The position numbers and the translations under genes were made by a program. Below are positions 17,063-26,032 of a DNA stretch of 64,000 bases, in pieces. Below the pieces are notes generated by a model that searched no databases, was not told the origin of the DNA, and was given only the letters and a program-made list of their open reading frames with translations. The DNA comes from Flavimaribacter sediminis (GTDB lineage Bacteria > Pseudomonadota > Alphaproteobacteria > Rhizobiales > Rhizobiaceae). Within the stretch, counting starts at the first letter, position 1; the number at the start of each line of letters is the position of its first letter. The DNA lies in assembly GCF_019492055.1 (NCBI RefSeq), contig NZ_JAICBX010000007.1:85668-149667 (forward strand), written 5' to 3'.

Positions 17063-17971
17063 ATGATTTTCCCGCCGATTGCGGCGGGGACGGTTCCGTA
17101 CTGGCGGTTACCGTTGCGGAGCTGTTCGCAGCTATGCTTCCAGACAAATGAACTGACCGGGCTGTTCTTCCTTGCCGCAGTTCTGGTCTCATCTCCCATT
17201 TCCGCGGTCTATCTGCTTGTGGCGGCAATCATCGCGCCGGCGGGTCGCTGGGTAATCGGCGACCGGGACCATGCCGAAGACACCGGTCTGCCCGGGCTCA
17301 ATCCCTCGCTGATCGCGGTTTCGCTGCCTTCGTTCTACGAGACGGGATGGACGAATTTCGGCATGTGGGGCGTTTTGCTGGCGTGCATCGTGGCTGCTGT
17401 CGCCCTGGTCAAACTGTTCCTCTATTTCCTGCCGTTTCCTTTTTTCATCCTGCCCTTTCTTATCATTTTCTGGGTTCTGGCCGCTCTTGCTCCGCACGTA
17501 GACGTGCTGCAGCCGCTGGCCTTTCCAGTTCTGCAGGTCGCCGATTTCAATCCGATGCTCGCTGTGCTGATGGGCCTTGGGCAGGCTGTGTATTCTCCAA
17601 CGATCCTGTCGGGGGTTCTGTTCATAGTCGGCATGCTGGTGAGCAACTGGCGGCACGCCGTGGTCGCCGCATCAGGCGCCATCGTTGGCACCATGGTGTC
17701 CTATTACTACGGGGACGTGGATCCCGGGAGCGTCAATCTGGGTCTTTACGGCTTCAACGGGGTGCTTGCCGCCGTTGCAGCCTATGTGACTTGCGGGGAG
17801 AAGTTGAGGCTCGCCGTGCTGGGCGCCATTCTTGCAACCATGCTGATCCCGGCGGTCGGGGATCTCGGCCTGCAGTCACTGGCCGCGCCATTCCTCATCA
17901 CCATCTGGCTGATGTTGGTCCTCGGATGGGTCGAAGACAAATGGTTCGGTCCTTCCGAAGAGGAAGCGTAA
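17063..17971 (+). CDS. Urea transporter (UT family)
   Basis: An integral membrane protein of about 302 residues with around ten hydrophobic segments, arranged as the two homologous halves of the UT family. Half one has CFQTNELTGLFFLAAVL and TGLPGLNPSLIAVSLPSF; half two has SPTILSGVLFIVGMLVSNW and LYGFNGVLAAVAAY. It would pass urea down its gradient. The start is uncertain: ATG 17063 is taken because the extra residues from ATG 17021 are strongly basic and have no counterpart in the family. It follows the AllG-like gene by 64 bases on the same strand and is probably co-transcribed. It converges with pcaB. Confidence 0.85.
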   Translation: MIFPPIAAGTVPYWRLPLRSCSQLCFQTNELTGLFFLAAVLVSSPISAVYLLVAAIIAPAGRWVIGDRDHAEDTGLPGLNPSLIAVSLPSFYETGWTNFGMWGVLLACIVAAVALVKLFLYFLPFPFFILPFLIIFWVLAALAPHVDVLQPLAFPVLQVADFNPMLAVLMGLGQAVYSPTILSGVLFIVGMLVSNWRHAVVAASGAIVGTMVSYYYGDVDPGSVNLGLYGFNGVLAAVAAYVTCGEKLRLAVLGAILATMLIPAVGDLGLQSLAAPFLITIWLMLVLGWVEDKWFGPSEEEA

Positions 17972-17986
17972 CGAAACATTCCGCCG

Positions 17987-19045
17987 CTATTCGGCGCCGA
18001 TTCTTTCGATGCGTCCGATCAGGTTGCCCGCAGTTCTCAGCGAAGCGCCGCAGGACAGCACCATTTGCGGAAGGATCATCCACTCAAGAGACCATGCCGC
18101 CCCGGATCGTTCATTCTCATGAATCAAAGCCTGGTGCATTCCGCCGGTCTGCGCAGCATTGTAGCGGGCGAGCGTCACAAGCAGTTCGGCGGAGACCGGG
18201 TTCTGTTTGTGCGGCATGGCGGATGATCCGCCTCCGCCGCTGATTGCTATCTCTGAAACCTCGTTCTGCGCCATGAGCGAAATGTCCTGACCGATTTTGC
18301 CCAGCGCGCCGGTCACTTCGCTGAGCCAGCCGGCAAGCGCCGCCAGCGCTCCGCGCTGCGTGTGCCAATTGACGGATGGCGCCAGGTCGAGCTCGACGGC
18401 GAGCGCTTCGCTGATGTCCTTTCCGTTTTCGCCCAGCTTGTCGAGTGTGCCGACAGCGCCTCCAAACTGGAGGCGCAGCAGTCGCGGGCGCAATGCTTCG
18501 AGCGCCACGGCTGCGTCCTGCAATGGCCGCGTCCAGTTGCGAATCTTGTCGCCGACCGTGATCGGAAGAGCGGTCTGCATGCGTGTGTGGCCGTTTAACT
18601 TCTGCGAACCCGAGGCGCCTGCAAGGCGGGTCAGGCCAGCCGTCACTTGCGCGATTTCATGCTCGATCTGTTCGAGCGCCGGCTTCAGGCGCAGGATGAG
18701 GGACGTATCGATGACATCCTGGCTTGTCGCGCCGAAATGGACGTGTTGCGCATTAGGCTCGCCGACGGCCTTGCGCAACTGCCGCACCAGTTCGGGGACG
18801 CATACGCCGTCGCGCCGTGTGGCTTCGCTGAGCGCGTCCAGATCGGGCGAGAATGCGTCGGCGGCCGCTTCTATCGCCCGCGCGGCGCCTTGCGGTATGA
18901 CGCCGGCGTTCTGCTGCACCCTTGCAAGCGCCGTCTCGAAACGCAGCATGGCGTTGATTTCAGCCTGCAGCTCGAAACAGCGGGCGACCTGGCCCGGATC
19001 GAACAGCTTGCCGAGGATAGGATTGTCAAAGACTGTGGCGGACAT
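17987..19045 (-). CDS. pcaB: 3-carboxy-cis,cis-muconate cycloisomerase
   Basis: A beta-ketoadipate pathway enzyme that lactonises 3-carboxy-muconate from protocatechuate. It belongs to the fumarase/aspartase superfamily; 352 residues is the usual length for alphaproteobacterial PcaB. Visible features are FGATSQDVIDTS, the superfamily signature GGGGSSAMPHKQNP near residue 260, and the C-terminal NERSGAAWSLEWMILPQM. The enol-lactonase gene pcaD lies immediately upstream in transcription with a 15-base gap. The rest of the pathway (pcaC, pcaHG, pcaIJ) is not in this window, so this is a split pca locus. Confidence 0.94.
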   Translation of the reverse strand: MSATVFDNPILGKLFDPGQVARCFELQAEINAMLRFETALARVQQNAGVIPQGAARAIEAAADAFSPDLDALSEATRRDGVCVPELVRQLRKAVGEPNAQHVHFGATSQDVIDTSLILRLKPALEQIEHEIAQVTAGLTRLAGASGSQKLNGHTRMQTALPITVGDKIRNWTRPLQDAAVALEALRPRLLRLQFGGAVGTLDKLGENGKDISEALAVELDLAPSVNWHTQRGALAALAGWLSEVTGALGKIGQDISLMAQNEVSEIAISGGGGSSAMPHKQNPVSAELLVTLARYNAAQTGGMHQALIHENERSGAAWSLEWMILPQMVLSCGASLRTAGNLIGRIERIGAE

Positions 19046-19060
19046 GGCGGAGCCTGGAAA

Positions 19061-19873
19061 TCATCCGGCGCTCTCTTCCCTGCGCTTGACCTCGTCCACG
19101 AAAGCCTTGATGGCTTCCGCGAGCACGATGGGCTGCTCTATGCAAGGCAGATGGCCGGCATTGGGGATCGGCTGGTACATGGCGTCGGGAATAAGCTTCG
19201 CCATCGCGCCTACGAGATCCGGCGGCGTGGAGCCGTCCTCTTCCCCCACGATGCATATCGTCGGCACACTGATTTTTTCCGCTTCGGCCGTCAGGTCAGC
19301 GTCGCGCAGGGCTGCGCAGGTTCCGACGTAACCCTCTTGCGGCGTCCGGACGAGCATATTTCGATAGCCGGCGAACTCATCGGTCTGTTCCTCGCGAAAC
19401 TTCCGGGTGAACCAGCGTTCGAGAATGGCGTCGGAGATCGACGCTATGCCGGCTTTTTCGATCGCTTCAATGCGGCCGTTCCACAGGTCGGCATTGCCGA
19501 TTTTCGGCGCCGTGTCGCAAAGGATGAGAGCCCGCACGAGATCGGGACGCCTGGCGTACAAACCCTGCGCGATCACGCCGCCGACGGAGAGGCCGCAAAT
19601 GAAGGCGTTGGTGACGCCGAGCAGATCAAGCAGTCCCTTAAGGTCGCCGACATGATCGTCGATGGAATAAGGCGACTGGACGACATCGGACAGTCCGTGC
19701 CCACGCTTGTCATAGGCGACAATCGCAAATTCGCCCGCCATGCGCATGATCACGTCGCGCCAGATGCGAAAATCCGTTCCGAGACTGTTGGAAAACACAA
19801 TGACGGGACGGCCTTCCGGCGCTCCTATCAGCTGGAAGTGTATCGTGACGCCATTTATTCGGGCAAATTGCAT
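19061..19873 (-). CDS. pcaD: 3-oxoadipate enol-lactonase
   Basis: An alpha/beta hydrolase of 270 residues that opens beta-ketoadipate enol-lactone, two steps after PcaB. The nucleophile elbow GLSVGG carries the catalytic Ser, with GEEDGSTPP around the Asp and NAGHLPCIEQP around the His. Start ATG 19873 (MQFARINGV) is chosen because further upstream residues are unlike the family; the minus strand there carries a GGGGATCC ribosome binding site. Transcribed ahead of pcaB in a two-gene unit. Confidence 0.93.
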   Translation of the reverse strand: MQFARINGVTIHFQLIGAPEGRPVIVFSNSLGTDFRIWRDVIMRMAGEFAIVAYDKRGHGLSDVVQSPYSIDDHVGDLKGLLDLLGVTNAFICGLSVGGVIAQGLYARRPDLVRALILCDTAPKIGNADLWNGRIEAIEKAGIASISDAILERWFTRKFREEQTDEFAGYRNMLVRTPQEGYVGTCAALRDADLTAEAEKISVPTICIVGEEDGSTPPDLVGAMAKLIPDAMYQPIPNAGHLPCIEQPIVLAEAIKAFVDEVKRREESAG

Positions 19874-20016
19874 GGATCCCCTTCCCAAAATGCGCGGCGA
19901 CCGCCCAGGGTCCCGGACCGCGTCATGCCTCTCCTGCATGAAAGCAGATCAAAACAGGAAGGTAAATTGATAAATCTTCCGTCCACTCATGGCAGATCCG
20001 CTATCGCTCGCGGGCG

Positions 20017-21258
20017 TTACGTTACCGCCGACCGGACCTGGAAGCGGTCGTCCCGCCAGGCATTGCTTTGAAGTATGTCGGAGAGCGTCGCCACGGCGTC
20101 GAAAACATCCACAAACCCGATATAGAGCGGGGCAAAGCCGAAGCGCATAATGTCCGGCGCGCGGAAATCGCCGACGACGTCGCGTGAAATCAGCGCCTGC
20201 ATGACGGCGTAGGCGTTTTCGTGCCGGAAAGAAACCTGGCTGCCGCGTCGGGCCGAATCGCGGGGGCTCGCCAGTTCAAGTCCGAATCCGGCGCATTCCT
20301 GCTCGACCAGCGCGATGAAATATTCACAAAGTTCAACCGATTTTGCCCGTATGGCGGCGATATCGACGCGATCCCAGATTGCGAGCGCGGGTTCGAGCGC
20401 CGTCATGGAAAGCACCGGCGGCGTTCCGGTGAGAAAGCGATGAATGGTTTTGGCCGGCTCAAAGGACGGGTCGAAGGCGAAAGGTCGGCTATGGCCGAAC
20501 CATCCGGACAAGGGTTGTTCGGCGACGGTTTGCAGCCGTGGCGCGACATACACGAATGCCGGGGCTCCGGGGCCGCCATTGAGATATTTGTAGGTGCAGC
20601 CAACGGCGAAGTCTGCATCTGCTCCGGCAAGATCGACAGGGAGAGCGCCGGTCGAATGGGCCAGATCCCAGACGACGAGCGCGCCTGCCTCATGCGCCAT
20701 TCTTGTGATGTCCGCCATGTCGTGCACGCGCCCGGTGCGGTAATTGACGTGGGTGAGCATGACGACGGCCACGCTGTCGTCGATGGCTTGCGCAACGTCT
20801 TCCGGCCTGTCGATGAGCCGCAGTTCGTGTCCCTTGCCGGCGAATGCGCTGAGCCCCTCGACCATGTAGAGATCGGTCGGAAAATTGCTGCGCTCGGAGA
20901 CGATGACCTTGCGACCGGGATTCAGGCGGATCGCCGCCGCCAGCACCTTGAACAGGTTGATCGAGGTGGAATCCGTCACCACAACGTCATTGGCGTCGGC
21001 GCCGATCAACGGCGCGATCCTGGCGCCGAGACGCAAAGGCATGTCGTACCAGCCGGCGGTGTTCCAGGAGGCGATGAGGTCATTGGCCCACTCATCTTCG
21101 ATGCAGGCCTGCATCCGCTCGCGCACCGAAACGTGCATGGGGCCGAGCGAGTTGCCGTCGAGATAAATCAGACCCGGCCTCAGAACGAACTCATCACGAA
21201 ATTCGCCAAGCGGATCACAGCTGTCACGCTCCTCAGCATTGTCGCGATTGATCTGCAT
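20017..21258 (-). CDS. kynU: Kynureninase
   Basis: A PLP enzyme that cleaves kynurenine to anthranilate and alanine in tryptophan breakdown. 413 residues. Family features are YLDGNSLGP near residue 32-40, the aspartate region VVWDLAHSTGALPVDL, and the PLP lysine Lys224 in CTYKYLNGGPG. The C-terminal domain contains RFGFAPLYIGF. Start ATG 21258 (MQINRDNAEE) is chosen over a longer frame whose extra 34 residues look non-native. No kynA or kynB is visible nearby. It is divergent from dxr across about 150 bases and separated from pcaD by 140 bases, in a local cluster of aromatic catabolism genes. Confidence 0.95.
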   Translation of the reverse strand: MQINRDNAEERDSCDPLGEFRDEFVLRPGLIYLDGNSLGPMHVSVRERMQACIEDEWANDLIASWNTAGWYDMPLRLGARIAPLIGADANDVVVTDSTSINLFKVLAAAIRLNPGRKVIVSERSNFPTDLYMVEGLSAFAGKGHELRLIDRPEDVAQAIDDSVAVVMLTHVNYRTGRVHDMADITRMAHEAGALVVWDLAHSTGALPVDLAGADADFAVGCTYKYLNGGPGAPAFVYVAPRLQTVAEQPLSGWFGHSRPFAFDPSFEPAKTIHRFLTGTPPVLSMTALEPALAIWDRVDIAAIRAKSVELCEYFIALVEQECAGFGLELASPRDSARRGSQVSFRHENAYAVMQALISRDVVGDFRAPDIMRFGFAPLYIGFVDVFDAVATLSDILQSNAWRDDRFQVRSAVT

Positions 21259-21404
21259 TAGAGCTCGCCTCCGGTCGCCGTTTGAATATTTCAAGTATAA
21301 AATAAATTTGCAGCCTTGTGCAATCGAAACCACCCTTTTCGTTGACCTCGCGCCGCACATCTGATTTCAGAAGTGTTCTGCGATTGAACGCCGTATCTGA
21401 AACA

Positions 21405-22601
21405 ATGACGCGAATAAACACCGCCGCCCAACGCCGGGTTTCCATCTTCGGATCGACAGGCTCGATCGGATGCAGCACGCTCGATGTCATTTCGCATCTG
21501 GGTGGACGCGAAGACCTCCCGGTTGTTGCGCTTACCGGCATGGATAACATCCCCCTGATTGCGAAACAGGCGCGCGCCTATGGCGCAGAACTGGCGGTCA
21601 CGGCCGATGAAAACCGCTATCAGGACCTGAAAAACGCTCTCTCAGGGTCCGGAGTGGAAGTGGCTGCGGGCGCATCGGGACTGCTCGAGGCGGCGGAACG
21701 CGAGGTCGATTGCGTCATGGCGGGCATAGTGGGCATGGCGGGGCTTGCGCCGACGCTGGCCGCGGCGGCGCGGGGCGCGGACATAGCGCTCGCAAACAAG
21801 GAATGTCTGGTCGCGGCGGGCGACCTGTTCAAGGCGCATATCCGGCAAGGCGGCGGACGGCTGCTTCCTGTCGACAGCGAGCATAACGCGATCTTCCAGG
21901 TATTCGATCACGCCAACCCGGAAACCATTGAACGGGTCATACTGACCGCGTCCGGCGGACCGTTCCGCAACAGGAGCCTGCACGACATGGCCGGCGTGAC
22001 GCCCGAGCAGGCCAGCTCACACCCCAACTGGTCGATGGGCATGAAGATATCCATCGACAGCGCTTCCATGTTCAACAAAGCGCTGGAGATGATCGAGGCG
22101 ATGCATCTGTTTTCGCTCAAGCCGGAGCAGATCGAGGTCGTTATCCACCCCCAGTCGATCATCCATTCGATGGTCGGATACCGGGACGGGTCGGTGCTTG
22201 CGCAACTCGGCATGCCCGACATGCGCACAGCAATCGGTTATGCGCTCACCTATCCGACGCGTTCCGATCTGCCGGTCGAGCGACTGGATTTCAGCAGGCT
22301 TTCGCGGCTCGATTTCGAGCCGCCGGACGAAATCCGCTTTCCAGCGCTGGGTCTGGCGCGCAGGGCGATGGAGGATGGCGGCGCGTCCGGCGCGATCCTC
22401 AACGGAGCAAAGGAAGTCGCCCTGGAAGGGTTCATCACCGGCAAGATCGGATTTCTCGATATGGCGGAAATCGTGGACAGCGTCATGGAGCGGCTATCGT
22501 CTTCCGATCCCTTGCGCGATATCGAGGACGTCTACGAGGCCGACCAGGCGGCGCGGGAAGCAGCCCGCGGGTACATTGGAGAAATGGGCCCGATTTCCTG
22601 A
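21405..22601 (+). CDS. dxr: 1-deoxy-D-xylulose 5-phosphate reductoisomerase
   Basis: Second step of the MEP isoprenoid pathway; it rearranges and reduces DXP to MEP using NADPH. 398 residues. NADPH loop GSTGSIG at residues 15-21, LANKECLVAAG, metal-binding VDSEHNAIFQ, the flexible-lid region TASGGPFRN, and HPNWSMGMKISIDSASMFNK all match. Start ATG 21405 (MTRINTAAQ) is selected because the preceding 29 residues of the open frame are not conserved. It stands away from other MEP genes; alphaproteobacterial genomes often carry dxr next to uppS/cdsA/rseP, which is not the case here. Confidence 0.96.
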   Translation: MTRINTAAQRRVSIFGSTGSIGCSTLDVISHLGGREDLPVVALTGMDNIPLIAKQARAYGAELAVTADENRYQDLKNALSGSGVEVAAGASGLLEAAEREVDCVMAGIVGMAGLAPTLAAAARGADIALANKECLVAAGDLFKAHIRQGGGRLLPVDSEHNAIFQVFDHANPETIERVILTASGGPFRNRSLHDMAGVTPEQASSHPNWSMGMKISIDSASMFNKALEMIEAMHLFSLKPEQIEVVIHPQSIIHSMVGYRDGSVLAQLGMPDMRTAIGYALTYPTRSDLPVERLDFSRLSRLDFEPPDEIRFPALGLARRAMEDGGASGAILNGAKEVALEGFITGKIGFLDMAEIVDSVMERLSSSDPLRDIEDVYEADQAAREAARGYIGEMGPIS

Positions 22602-22820
22602 CCGGACGGTTCCAGCTTACGCCCGTGAAGGGGAGCCGTTCATCGCCTGTTCAGGTTCAGCGAATTATGCATGGCGAGGTCTTGGACAGGAATTGCGCGG
22701 GACGGTCCGGATCGACGATCAGAGCCGGCAAAAATTGTCCCCAAGGTAGTGCAAACACTCGAAAATTATGTATTGTACGGTCGGCTCTTCCTCGATGGGA
22801 AGTTAAACGGAGGCTTTGAC

Positions 22821-23084
22821 ATGAAGAAATTGTTGGCTCTGGCGCTGGTGGCTGCATTCGTCGCCGGGTGTACGCCGACCGAACAGGGCGCGGCTATCGG
22901 AGCAGGTACAGGCGCGGCCGTTGGCGCAATCGCGACGGGCACCGTCGGTGGAACGCTTGCTGGCGCAGCCATAGGCGGCGTGGCGGGCGCAGTGATCGGG
23001 CGCGTGTCCGAGGGCTCCAACCGGTGCTACTATCGCGACAGATATGGCCGTCGCTATGTCGACGCGTGCCCGCGGGGCTACTGA
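22821..23084 (+). CDS. Small glycine-zipper lipoprotein
   Basis: An 87-residue outer-envelope lipoprotein. A lipoprotein signal (MKKLLALALVAAFVAGC) gives Cys17 as the lipidation site. It is followed by a glycine-zipper stretch with alternating GAGTGAAVGAI and GAAIGGVAGAVIG, able to form packed transmembrane hairpins, and a short Tyr/Arg-rich tail with two cysteines (RCYYRDRYGRRY). The start is set by an AGGAG-like site (ACGGAGGC) eight bases upstream. Proteins of this kind resemble the YMGG/OmpA-like or entericidin-type small lipoproteins. Followed by a clear terminator. Confidence 0.85.
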   Translation: MKKLLALALVAAFVAGCTPTEQGAAIGAGTGAAVGAIATGTVGGTLAGAAIGGVAGAVIGRVSEGSNRCYYRDRYGRRYVDACPRGY

Positions 23085-23124
23085 TCGACCGGGTAAGACG
23101 CCTTACCGCTATTGAATCCTGAAG

Positions 23125-23150
23125 CCGGCGACCGAAAGGTCGCCGGTTTT
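23125..23150 (+). terminator. Intrinsic terminator
   Basis: Perfect nine-base stem CCGGCGACC, loop GAAA, GGTCGCCGG, followed by TTTTGTTTG. It lies 40 bases after the lipoprotein gene stop and just before the convergent MarR gene ends. Confidence 0.9.
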
Positions 23151-23173
23151 GTTTGTATCGCGCAATTCGCGTC

Positions 23174-23614
23174 CTAGGCCTCCTCGAAAGCCTCAAGTCC
23201 GGCGTTGAGTTGATCGAACAGCTCCGGTCCGAGCGTTTCTCTCAGCCGCCTCTCGAAATCGAGGGCGAGCTGCGCCAGGGCGCGGTAGTTTTTCTGCCCG
23301 AGCGCGGTCAGCGTAAGGTGTTCGACCCTTCTGTCTTCGCTGTCGGTTTGCCGTTTCAGCCAACGTCTGTCTTCAAGAGCCTGCACGGCGCGGCTGACTT
23401 TCGTTTTGTGCATGGCCGAATGCCGCCCGATATCGGTTGCAGTCAGGCAGCCATATTGTCCGAGCGTTGCAAGCGCCCGCCACTCCGGACGCGTCAATCC
23501 GCTGTGCCGCCGATATATGGCGGCAAAGCGCCGGCTCACTGTTTCAGCGGCGCGATTCAGCCGGTAGGGCATGAAGTGTTCGAGGGAGAGAAGCGGATCG
23601 GACGCGCCTGCCAC
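23174..23614 (-). CDS. MarR-family regulator, likely of the homogentisate operon
   Basis: A 146-residue winged-helix repressor. The DNA-binding core is [16 protein letters not shown], then the recognition helix region [27 protein letters not shown] and the wing [13 protein letters not shown]. It is divergently placed against hmgA with 77 bases between the starts, the standard layout for a local regulator. Homogentisate-responsive regulators in other bacteria can be of other families, so the ligand is inference. Confidence 0.88.
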   Translation of the reverse strand: MAGASDPLLSLEHFMPYRLNRAAETVSRRFAAIYRRHSGLTRPEWRALATLGQYGCLTATDIGRHSAMHKTKVSRAVQALEDRRWLKRQTDSEDRRVEHLTLTALGQKNYRALAQLALDFERRLRETLGPELFDQLNAGLEAFEEA

Positions 23615-23691
23615 GGCAAACTCCGTTGATAGTTACAAAATGGATTGTTACGTTTGCAACAAATATACCAATAACCGTAGTGAGGGAAATC
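23615..23691. promoter_or_regulatory. Divergent promoter/operator between marR and hmgA
   Basis: 77 bases shared by two divergent genes. An imperfect palindrome, ATTGTTACGTTTGCAACAAA at 23644-23663, has arms (TTGTT/AACAA) spaced as in MarR operators. A second GTTAC occurs at 23632. The hmgA ribosome binding site GTGAGGGAAATC is at its right edge. Confidence 0.5.
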
Positions 23692-25008
23692 ATGCACGCC
23701 GCCTACATGCCCGGATTCGGCAATGATTTTGAGACCGAATCCCTGCCCAACGCCCTGCCGCAAGGCCAGAACAGCCCGCAGAAATGCAATTACGGGCTCT
23801 ACGCCGAACAGCTTTCCGGTTCGCCCTTTACCGCGCCGCGCGGCACGAACGAGCGATCATGGCTCTACCGAATCAGGCCGAGCGTGCGGCATACGAGCCG
23901 GTTTTCATCGGTCGAACTTCCCCACTGGAAAACCGCGCCACACATGACGCACGGCCATCTGACCATCGGACAGCTTCGGTGGGACCCGGTTCCCATGCCG
24001 AATGAAAAGACGACCTTCATAGAAGGCGTGCGCACCATGACGACGGCGGGCGACGTGCATACGCAGGTAGGCATGGCGACCCATATCTATGTCTGCAACA
24101 CGCCGATGGTCGATGATTATTTCTTCAACGCAGACGCCGAACTCCTGATCGTTCCGCAGATCGGCCGCCTCCGGGTCTTCACCGAAATGGGCAAGATCGA
24201 CCTCGAGCCGCTCGAAATCTGCATCATACCGCGCGGCATGATCTTTCAGGCAAGTCCCGTTGGAGAACAGGCGCGCGGCTACATCTGCGAAAATTACGGC
24301 GCCAAGTTCACTCTTCCGGATCGTGGTCCGATCGGCGCAAATTGCCTTGCCAATCCGCGTGACTTCAAGACCCCGGTCGCCGCCTGGGAGGACAAGGAAA
24401 CCGATTGCCGGGTTCAAGTGAAATGGTGCGGTCGCTTCTACGTCACGGAGATCGGTCATTCGCCGCTCGACGTCATCGCCTGGCACGGAAACTACGCGCC
24501 CTATAAATATGACCTGAGAACCTATTCACCCGTGGGAGCCATTCTCTTTGACCATCCGGACCCGTCCATCTTCACGGTGCTGACTGCGCCGAGCGGGGAA
24601 GAAGGAACCGCCAATATCGATTTCGTCATCTTCCCGCCGCGCTGGATGGTGGCTGAACACACCTTCCGTCCGCCCTGGTATCACCGCAACATCATGTCGG
24701 AATTCATGGGTCTCATCCAGGGTCAGTACGACGCCAAGGAAGAGGGCTTCGTGCCGGGCGGCATGAGCCTGCACAACATGATGCTGCCGCATGGACCCGA
24801 CGCGATGGGTTTCGACAAGGCGTCGAATTCGAATCTGGGTCCAGCTAGGCTCGAGGACACAATGGCGTTCATGTTCGAGACGCGTTTTCCTCAGCATGTG
24901 ACACAATACGGCATGGATCTGGATACGTTACAGGACGACTATATAGATTGCTGGAAAGATCTGGAAAAACACTTCGACGGAACGATCGAAGGCAATTGGG
25001 GGAAATAG
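23692..25008 (+). CDS. hmgA: Homogentisate 1,2-dioxygenase
   Basis: Opens the ring of homogentisate to maleylacetoacetate with O2 and Fe(II). 438 residues. The protein begins [17 protein letters not shown], the characteristic N-terminus. The metal region has [18 protein letters not shown] (His and Glu ligands) and [11 protein letters not shown] (second His). The start ATG 23692 is chosen because the homologous region begins there and a GAGGGAAATC site precedes it. First gene of a seven-gene run on this strand (hmgA to maiA) whose gaps are mostly 1 to 50 bases. Confidence 0.97.
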   Translation: MHAAYMPGFGNDFETESLPNALPQGQNSPQKCNYGLYAEQLSGSPFTAPRGTNERSWLYRIRPSVRHTSRFSSVELPHWKTAPHMTHGHLTIGQLRWDPVPMPNEKTTFIEGVRTMTTAGDVHTQVGMATHIYVCNTPMVDDYFFNADAELLIVPQIGRLRVFTEMGKIDLEPLEICIIPRGMIFQASPVGEQARGYICENYGAKFTLPDRGPIGANCLANPRDFKTPVAAWEDKETDCRVQVKWCGRFYVTEIGHSPLDVIAWHGNYAPYKYDLRTYSPVGAILFDHPDPSIFTVLTAPSGEEGTANIDFVIFPPRWMVAEHTFRPPWYHRNIMSEFMGLIQGQYDAKEEGFVPGGMSLHNMMLPHGPDAMGFDKASNSNLGPARLEDTMAFMFETRFPQHVTQYGMDLDTLQDDYIDCWKDLEKHFDGTIEGNWGK

Positions 25009-25009
25009 C

Positions 25010-26029
25010 ATGAAACTCGCCACCTTGCGCGACGGCTCGCGTGACGGACAACTGGTTGTCGTCTCGCGGGATCTGACGCAATGCACTGTCGTCAATCACA
25101 TCGCAGCAACGCTTCAGGACGCGCTTGACGACTGGTCGGCGCTTGCGCCGCGACTGGCCAGAGCCGCGGAAGCGCTGGAATCCGGTTCGCAGCCGACGCA
25201 GCGCTTTCACGAAAGCGAGGCGCTTTCGCCGCTGCCGCGCGCCTATCAGTGGGCTGACGGATCGGCCTATGTGAACCACGTCGAGCTGGTGCGAAAGGCG
25301 CGCAACGCCGAGATGCCGGCCAGCTTCTGGACGGATCCGTTGATGTATCAGGGTGGCTCCGACGCGTTCCTTGCGCCGCGCGACGCCATCCTCATGGAAG
25401 ACGACGCCTGGGGCATCGATATGGAGGGCGAGGTCGCCGTCATCGTCGACGATACGCCCATGGGCGCAAGCGTTGATGAGGCGCGGGACAGGATCCGGCT
25501 GGTCATGCTGGTCAATGACGTGTCCTTGAGAAATCTCATTCCGGCAGAGCTTGGCAAGGGGTTCGGCTTCTTCCAGAGCAAGCCGTCTTCCGCGTTTTCG
25601 CCGGTCGCCGTCACGCCGGATGAACTTGGCGATGCGTGGGACGGCGGAAAGCTGCATCGACCATTGCTTGTCGAGTATAACGACAAACCGTTCGGCCAGG
25701 CCGACGCGGGCGTCGACATGACCTTCGATTTCCCGACATTGATCGCCCATGCAGCGAAATCGAGGCCGCTGTCGGCGGGCGCAATCATCGGCTCGGGAAC
25801 GGTGTCCAACAAGCTCGACGGAGGGCCGGGCCGCTCGATCGCAGAGGGCGGCGCAGGTTTTTCCTGCATCGCCGAGATCAGGATGATCGAGACGATCATG
25901 TCGGGTAAGCCCGCCACCCCCTTCATGTCGTTTGGAGACAAGGTGCGGATCGAGATGAAGGACGGCTCGGGCCACTCCATCTTCGGCGCTATCGAGCAAA
26001 CTGTAGAAAAATACGAGAGGAAATCCTGA
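25010..26029 (+). CDS. fahA: Fumarylacetoacetate hydrolase
   Basis: Last step of tyrosine degradation: splits fumarylacetoacetate into fumarate and acetoacetate. 339 residues of the FAH fold. Landmarks are PRAYQWADGSAY and VNHVELVRKARN, the metal-binding acid cluster around DMEGEVAVIVDD, LVNDVSLRNLIP, the FGFFQSKPSSAFSP segment and IGSGTVSNK. The start is one base after the hmgA stop, so translation is coupled. FAH-family enzymes are diverse, but position between hmgA and maiA makes the assignment strong. Confidence 0.93.
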   Translation: MKLATLRDGSRDGQLVVVSRDLTQCTVVNHIAATLQDALDDWSALAPRLARAAEALESGSQPTQRFHESEALSPLPRAYQWADGSAYVNHVELVRKARNAEMPASFWTDPLMYQGGSDAFLAPRDAILMEDDAWGIDMEGEVAVIVDDTPMGASVDEARDRIRLVMLVNDVSLRNLIPAELGKGFGFFQSKPSSAFSPVAVTPDELGDAWDGGKLHRPLLVEYNDKPFGQADAGVDMTFDFPTLIAHAAKSRPLSAGAIIGSGTVSNKLDGGPGRSIAEGGAGFSCIAEIRMIETIMSGKPATPFMSFGDKVRIEMKDGSGHSIFGAIEQTVEKYERKS

Positions 26030-26032
26030 ACC

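Noticed and set aside
15697..17199. 500-codon minus-strand frame opposite the AllG-like gene
   Set aside because: The plus-strand product is a clear family member; the antisense product resembles nothing.
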